DNA of 64,000 nucleotides, from assembly GCF_963678635.1 (NCBI RefSeq), contig NC_087062.1:3497556-3561555 (forward strand), read 5' to 3'. Origin of the DNA: Symsagittifera roscoffensis (Eukaryota; Xenacoelomorpha; Acoela; Convolutidae). Positions 60,438-64,000 of the stretch are shown piece after piece (position 1 is the first letter of the stretch; every line of letters begins with the position of its first letter). The position numbers and the translations under genes are program-made. The notes under the pieces are model-generated. The model was not told where the DNA came from. It searched no databases and saw nothing but the letters and a program-made list of their open reading frames with translations.

Positions 60438-62380
60438 ATCAGTGAGAACCGAATGGGAGTCAGTCACTTGGCTAACCAAAAACAATGAACTGATCAAGAT
60501 TTTAAATCAATTAGAGCAATTAAACTGATTGAAAATCTTTCAAGAACTGTAGTCCTTACAAAGAAATTTCAATTTATATGTTTATATGCTAGGTTCTGCA
60601 TTTTCTATTGATTTGAACGGCTGCATTTCTTTGTAAGTAAGGATTTTTGCATGTTTTAAATTAAAGCTATTGAAAAATTTGTTAGCACTCTTTTATGACT
60701 TTTTGTTTAGTGAGAAGGGATCTCTTTAATTCTTCCCTTCTGGTACCTAGTAACGAATTGTCGCCCCTATAAGTACTAATTCGACGGTTAAGCAATTTTG
60801 CACCTTGTAAAAAATCCCCCCCCCCCTTTGCAAAAGGGGGAATAGTGAAAGAGATCAGCCAAAAGTTGCAAATGATCATCTTTGAAATCGTTGAGACTTG
60901 ATAAATCTTATTGGTTGTACTGGATTGCGTTTATAGGAACTGGCCTGTTTTCAGGTCTTAATTTCATTAATCAAAATATTCAACTAGTCGATGACCATTT
61001 CGGTGAATAGCTAAAACGTCTAACGGGAAGATTGTTATTACTGAGCTGAACTAATCGTACCAAATAAAAAATAGAGATATTCTGAAAGAAAGTGAGCTGT
61101 AAAACATTAAAGTTAGCTGAAAAACACTTAAATGTAAGTACGCTGTAAAACATTCGCCCAAGAAGCCTGTTGTCTAGTTTGAATGGAAAAGTTAAGGGCT
61201 CTAGGTGCAAGCAGTTACCGATTGTTTAAAGTTTTATTGTGTACCTTCGATGTTCGTTTAATGAACGCTGCAGAAAATTTAGATGTTGATTTTGTATTTT
61301 TGAACATCATGATATTTGTTTACATGTCATCCGGGCATTATTGATTTGAGCAAAAATTGTAATAGAAAAATTAAAAAAGTAAGTGACCTGATTAAACATT
61401 GGTTGTTCGTCAATTTCTTTTAGTCTCAAGATTAATATGTTTCATGTTTCAAAAGAATTGATTATAATGAGCTATAAATGGCTTCTGAAGTCTCTTTAAT
61501 TGATTTAAAATTGGCTCTTAGTTCGAGAAAAACTGCAGAAAGCAAGATTTTATCTAATTAGTCGCCAGATGTGGACGTTTTTTGAGCAATCAAACGGCAT
61601 GCCTTAGCTTTAAAACTGCAAACCATAATGTCATAAAGTGAACAAAGTTTTCTCAATTTAATAAAATTTTGTTGTTAATAAACCAAGCCACGTAGCAAGT
61701 TTTGAAAATTTGAGAATTTGGATTTTTGAAGCTAGTACACCATTGTTTAACCGAACAACAGCCACGATTTGCCGAAGCCAATCCATCTCAAAGCTTACAG
61801 TATATCGTGTCTGCTTCAGATGAGAGAGTTTGTCGAAACACATCGCTCAAAGGGTGAGTTTTTGATGGAGCTACGCGGCGGTAATTATTTGTGTTGATGG
61901 ACGCAATGCTTTATCACTTATTTCCTTAGGGATTTTTCAGGAAACGTTTCTAAGTACTAATGAAAAAATAAACTCTTTGGGATCGTAATGGTTTGAACTC
62001 TTGGGGAAATGGGCGTCCGCTCCCTCGAAATCCCTCCTCAACTAAGTAGCAATAAAAGACATTTCACTTGACTGTAATCTAAGCTGTCTGGTTTTAAAGA
62101 ATAGCAACAGCTTAAAATTATTTGATATTTAGATGTTGTATTGACTGCAAAGTCCTCCTTGATAGAAACAGGTATAAAGAAAAAGTTTGTGATGGTTTTG
62201 TATTCTTCAAGAAAGCTTGAGAATTTTTCAGCACTTTTCGCAAAATTGTCGTAAAATTTTTCTCCTAATTTCGAAAAACAAATTAATGGGAAGCTGTCAT
62301 CTCGCCTGTGTAATTGCATATTCCTGTATTCTTCTTTTTACTGAAGCTGATTCCACGTTTTACGTCTTTCGAAAACTTTA
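60438..62380. other. Downstream of Dicer, no gene seen
   Basis: Presumed 3' UTR then intergenic sequence. A possible poly(A) signal variant ATTAAA lies at about 60660. C-run and G-run near 60815-60840 (CCCCCCCCCC then AAAGGGGG) could pair as a small hairpin. No reading frame stands out. Confidence 0.4.
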
Positions 62381-64000
62381 TTGGGTAATATGACAAATTT
62401 TTTCTCCAAAACGCTGCCGAATCTGAGATTACTGGTTCAATGTAACAGTTAAAGTGAGCCTTTCATTCCTCAAACCGTTGCGCCCAAATTTTGGTTTGAA
62501 TATTTATGACCTTTGATAAGGCCTTAATTTCGAAATGCTAATCGTTTTTTTTTTTGAATTTGTTTGCTAGGCTCTGTTTTCCTGTTTAATTGCACTATTT
62601 TCAGAAACAGGCTTTGAAATTAAATGGGTGAATATTCCACTTTTTTCCGTTTTGTTTTGTTTTGAGACGTTCTGGAGAGACAAGCTACTCAATGTGACGG
62701 CCTTTTCCGCTTGTGTATTTTCATCTTACTTCAAGTTCGAAAATATGGCTTTCGTAAAATTCAGCGGGGATTTCCGAAATTAGGATTTTCCGCTTTCTCG
62801 GAAACTACCCTGCCAAATCTGAGTTTAAGGGTTCTTGAACCGCTACGCCCTAATTTTTGTAACAAAAAACAAATTTAGGCCTGTGAAAATGTCTACATTT
62901 TGACACTTTTCAATTTTCTGAACGGTTTTGCCAAATTTGGTATCAACGGTCAGTCCAATGAACACGTTTTGCGCGAATCTGTACTTCACTAGCGGTTCCG
63001 CCCTAATTTTTGAAGAAAGATAGTTTTTGTCTTGAAAAACCATTTTTTCGATATGGAGATCATTTTTTGGAAATGAAAGCTGCTAAACATGAGATTAAGG
63101 GTTTGAAAGATTAGAAGGCAGTAGGTTTCGATGCATCAACGGATTTGCTATAATTTTTGATAAAAATTTATTTTAACTAAAAGAAAAAAGACACATTTTG
63201 ATCATTTTTGGTAATCTTTAACTCTTCTCGATTTATGCGGGATTGAAGTATCAATTCAGAAAACAAAGAATTGAACACTTTTCATAACAGGTTACGTCCG
63301 TACTTCCTGCTTAAGTGACTACTTCTTCATTTTGAAAAAAAAATTTTTGGCTTGAAAAATAGTTCACTTTTTCAAACTTTGTACATTTTTGGCTCTTCAA
63401 TTTTTGACCCTTCTCGGAAACTTCCTTGTCAAATTTAAGATTAAGCAATCAATAAACAAAAATTGGTAGAAATTTTCCGGCGTACATGAGTGGCTATATT
63501 CTTATTTTGTGCAACAAATTTTGGGTTGAAAATTGTACAATTTTTTAAGTTTCGCGTGTTTTGACTTTTTTGGAACTTCGACTTTATTCGGAAGTGATTG
63601 TATCAAATCTGAGTATATGTAATTAAAGAAAAAATGACGTGGTAAGAGTTTTTCTGTTAAAATGAATGCATTTTACTTTTTGTAGAAAAAAATTAGCAGT
63701 TTTAAAAACTACTTCTTTTCAAATTTTCTTTTGTTTTAGAAACATTTCCTTATCGCAAACTATCTTGACATATTTGAAGTCAAAAGTTGAACCGAAAACA
63801 CAAACTGCTTTATTTTTCTTTGCATAAGCAGATATCTCTGGTTTTTGGTTTTTTATTCGAAAACTACAGTGCAAATTCTACAATTAAATTTTTCAATCGA
63901 AAAACTACTTTGAAAACATGCACTATGATTGAGCGGATTCTTTCACTTTTTACATTTGTTTTCATTTTCCCCAAACCGAGCACGTTAATTCTGAGATGAA
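62381..64000. repeat. Degenerate repeat region, no gene
   Basis: A loose unit of about 150-200 bp recurs with the landmarks CGGAAACT, TGCCAAATCTGAGTTTAAGGG and CGCCCTAATTTTTG (for example near 62410, 62805, 62930, 63420 and 63595). Similarity is weak and spacing irregular. No reading frame of interest. Confidence 0.4.

Overview
The window is a piece of an animal (invertebrate metazoan) nuclear genome. It is AT-rich, has spliceosomal introns with clean GT/AG junctions, carries a Dicer gene of the animal Dcr-1 type, and contains a BEL/Pao retrotransposon, a family known only from animals. I cannot name the phylum from sequence alone. A run of exactly 200 Ns (36569-36768) marks an assembly gap.

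Layout. 1-3197: decayed mobile-element debris (a reading frame with three stops, a 600-bp foldback element, a broken retroelement reading frame, a 110-bp tandem duplication). 3198-21160: a complete 18-kb LTR element lying on the minus strand. Its two 922/923-bp LTRs differ by one substitution and one indel, so it is young. It has a primer-binding-site-like and a polypurine-like sequence, a 3-kb leader packed with a TCCGGA-centred motif, and five reading frames: a 951-aa Gag with two CCHC knuckles, an overlapping macro-domain protein, a 1362-aa protein with one intact and one degenerate SGNH-hydrolase domain, a 1246-aa protein I do not recognise, and a 256-aa protein whose start overlaps the previous stop. 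No reverse transcriptase, integrase, RNase H or protease is visible. This is the most unusual object in the window.

21651-60437 (plus strand): a Dicer gene beginning about 490 bp beyond that element. The recognisable pieces are a helicase RecA1 region with ruined ATPase motifs, the Hel2i insertion, platform, PAZ, RNase IIIa, RNase IIIb and a C-terminal dsRBD. Exon phases match at every junction from Hel2i to the stop codon. Hel2i joins in frame directly to the pre-platform exon, so the second helicase lobe and the DUF283 domain appear to be absent. Between the RecA1 and Hel2i exons lies about 24.5 kb holding a 9.7-kb BEL/Pao element (24062-33808) with an extra SGNH-like reading frame, a 1.68-kb tandem duplication, a broken Ty3-like Gag/protease fragment, a pair of related small reading frames, and an intronless coiled-coil reading frame. 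Other Dicer introns carry a ~170-bp satellite, a long foldback, a 49-bp minisatellite and tRNA-derived SINE-like units. 60438-64000 looks intergenic and repetitive.

How the parts relate: Dicer is the enzyme of small-RNA pathways that restrain mobile elements, and this Dicer locus is itself heavily invaded by them, with a nearly intact giant element at its 5' end. Both LTR elements that retain long reading frames carry SGNH-type domains. Any functional link is inference.
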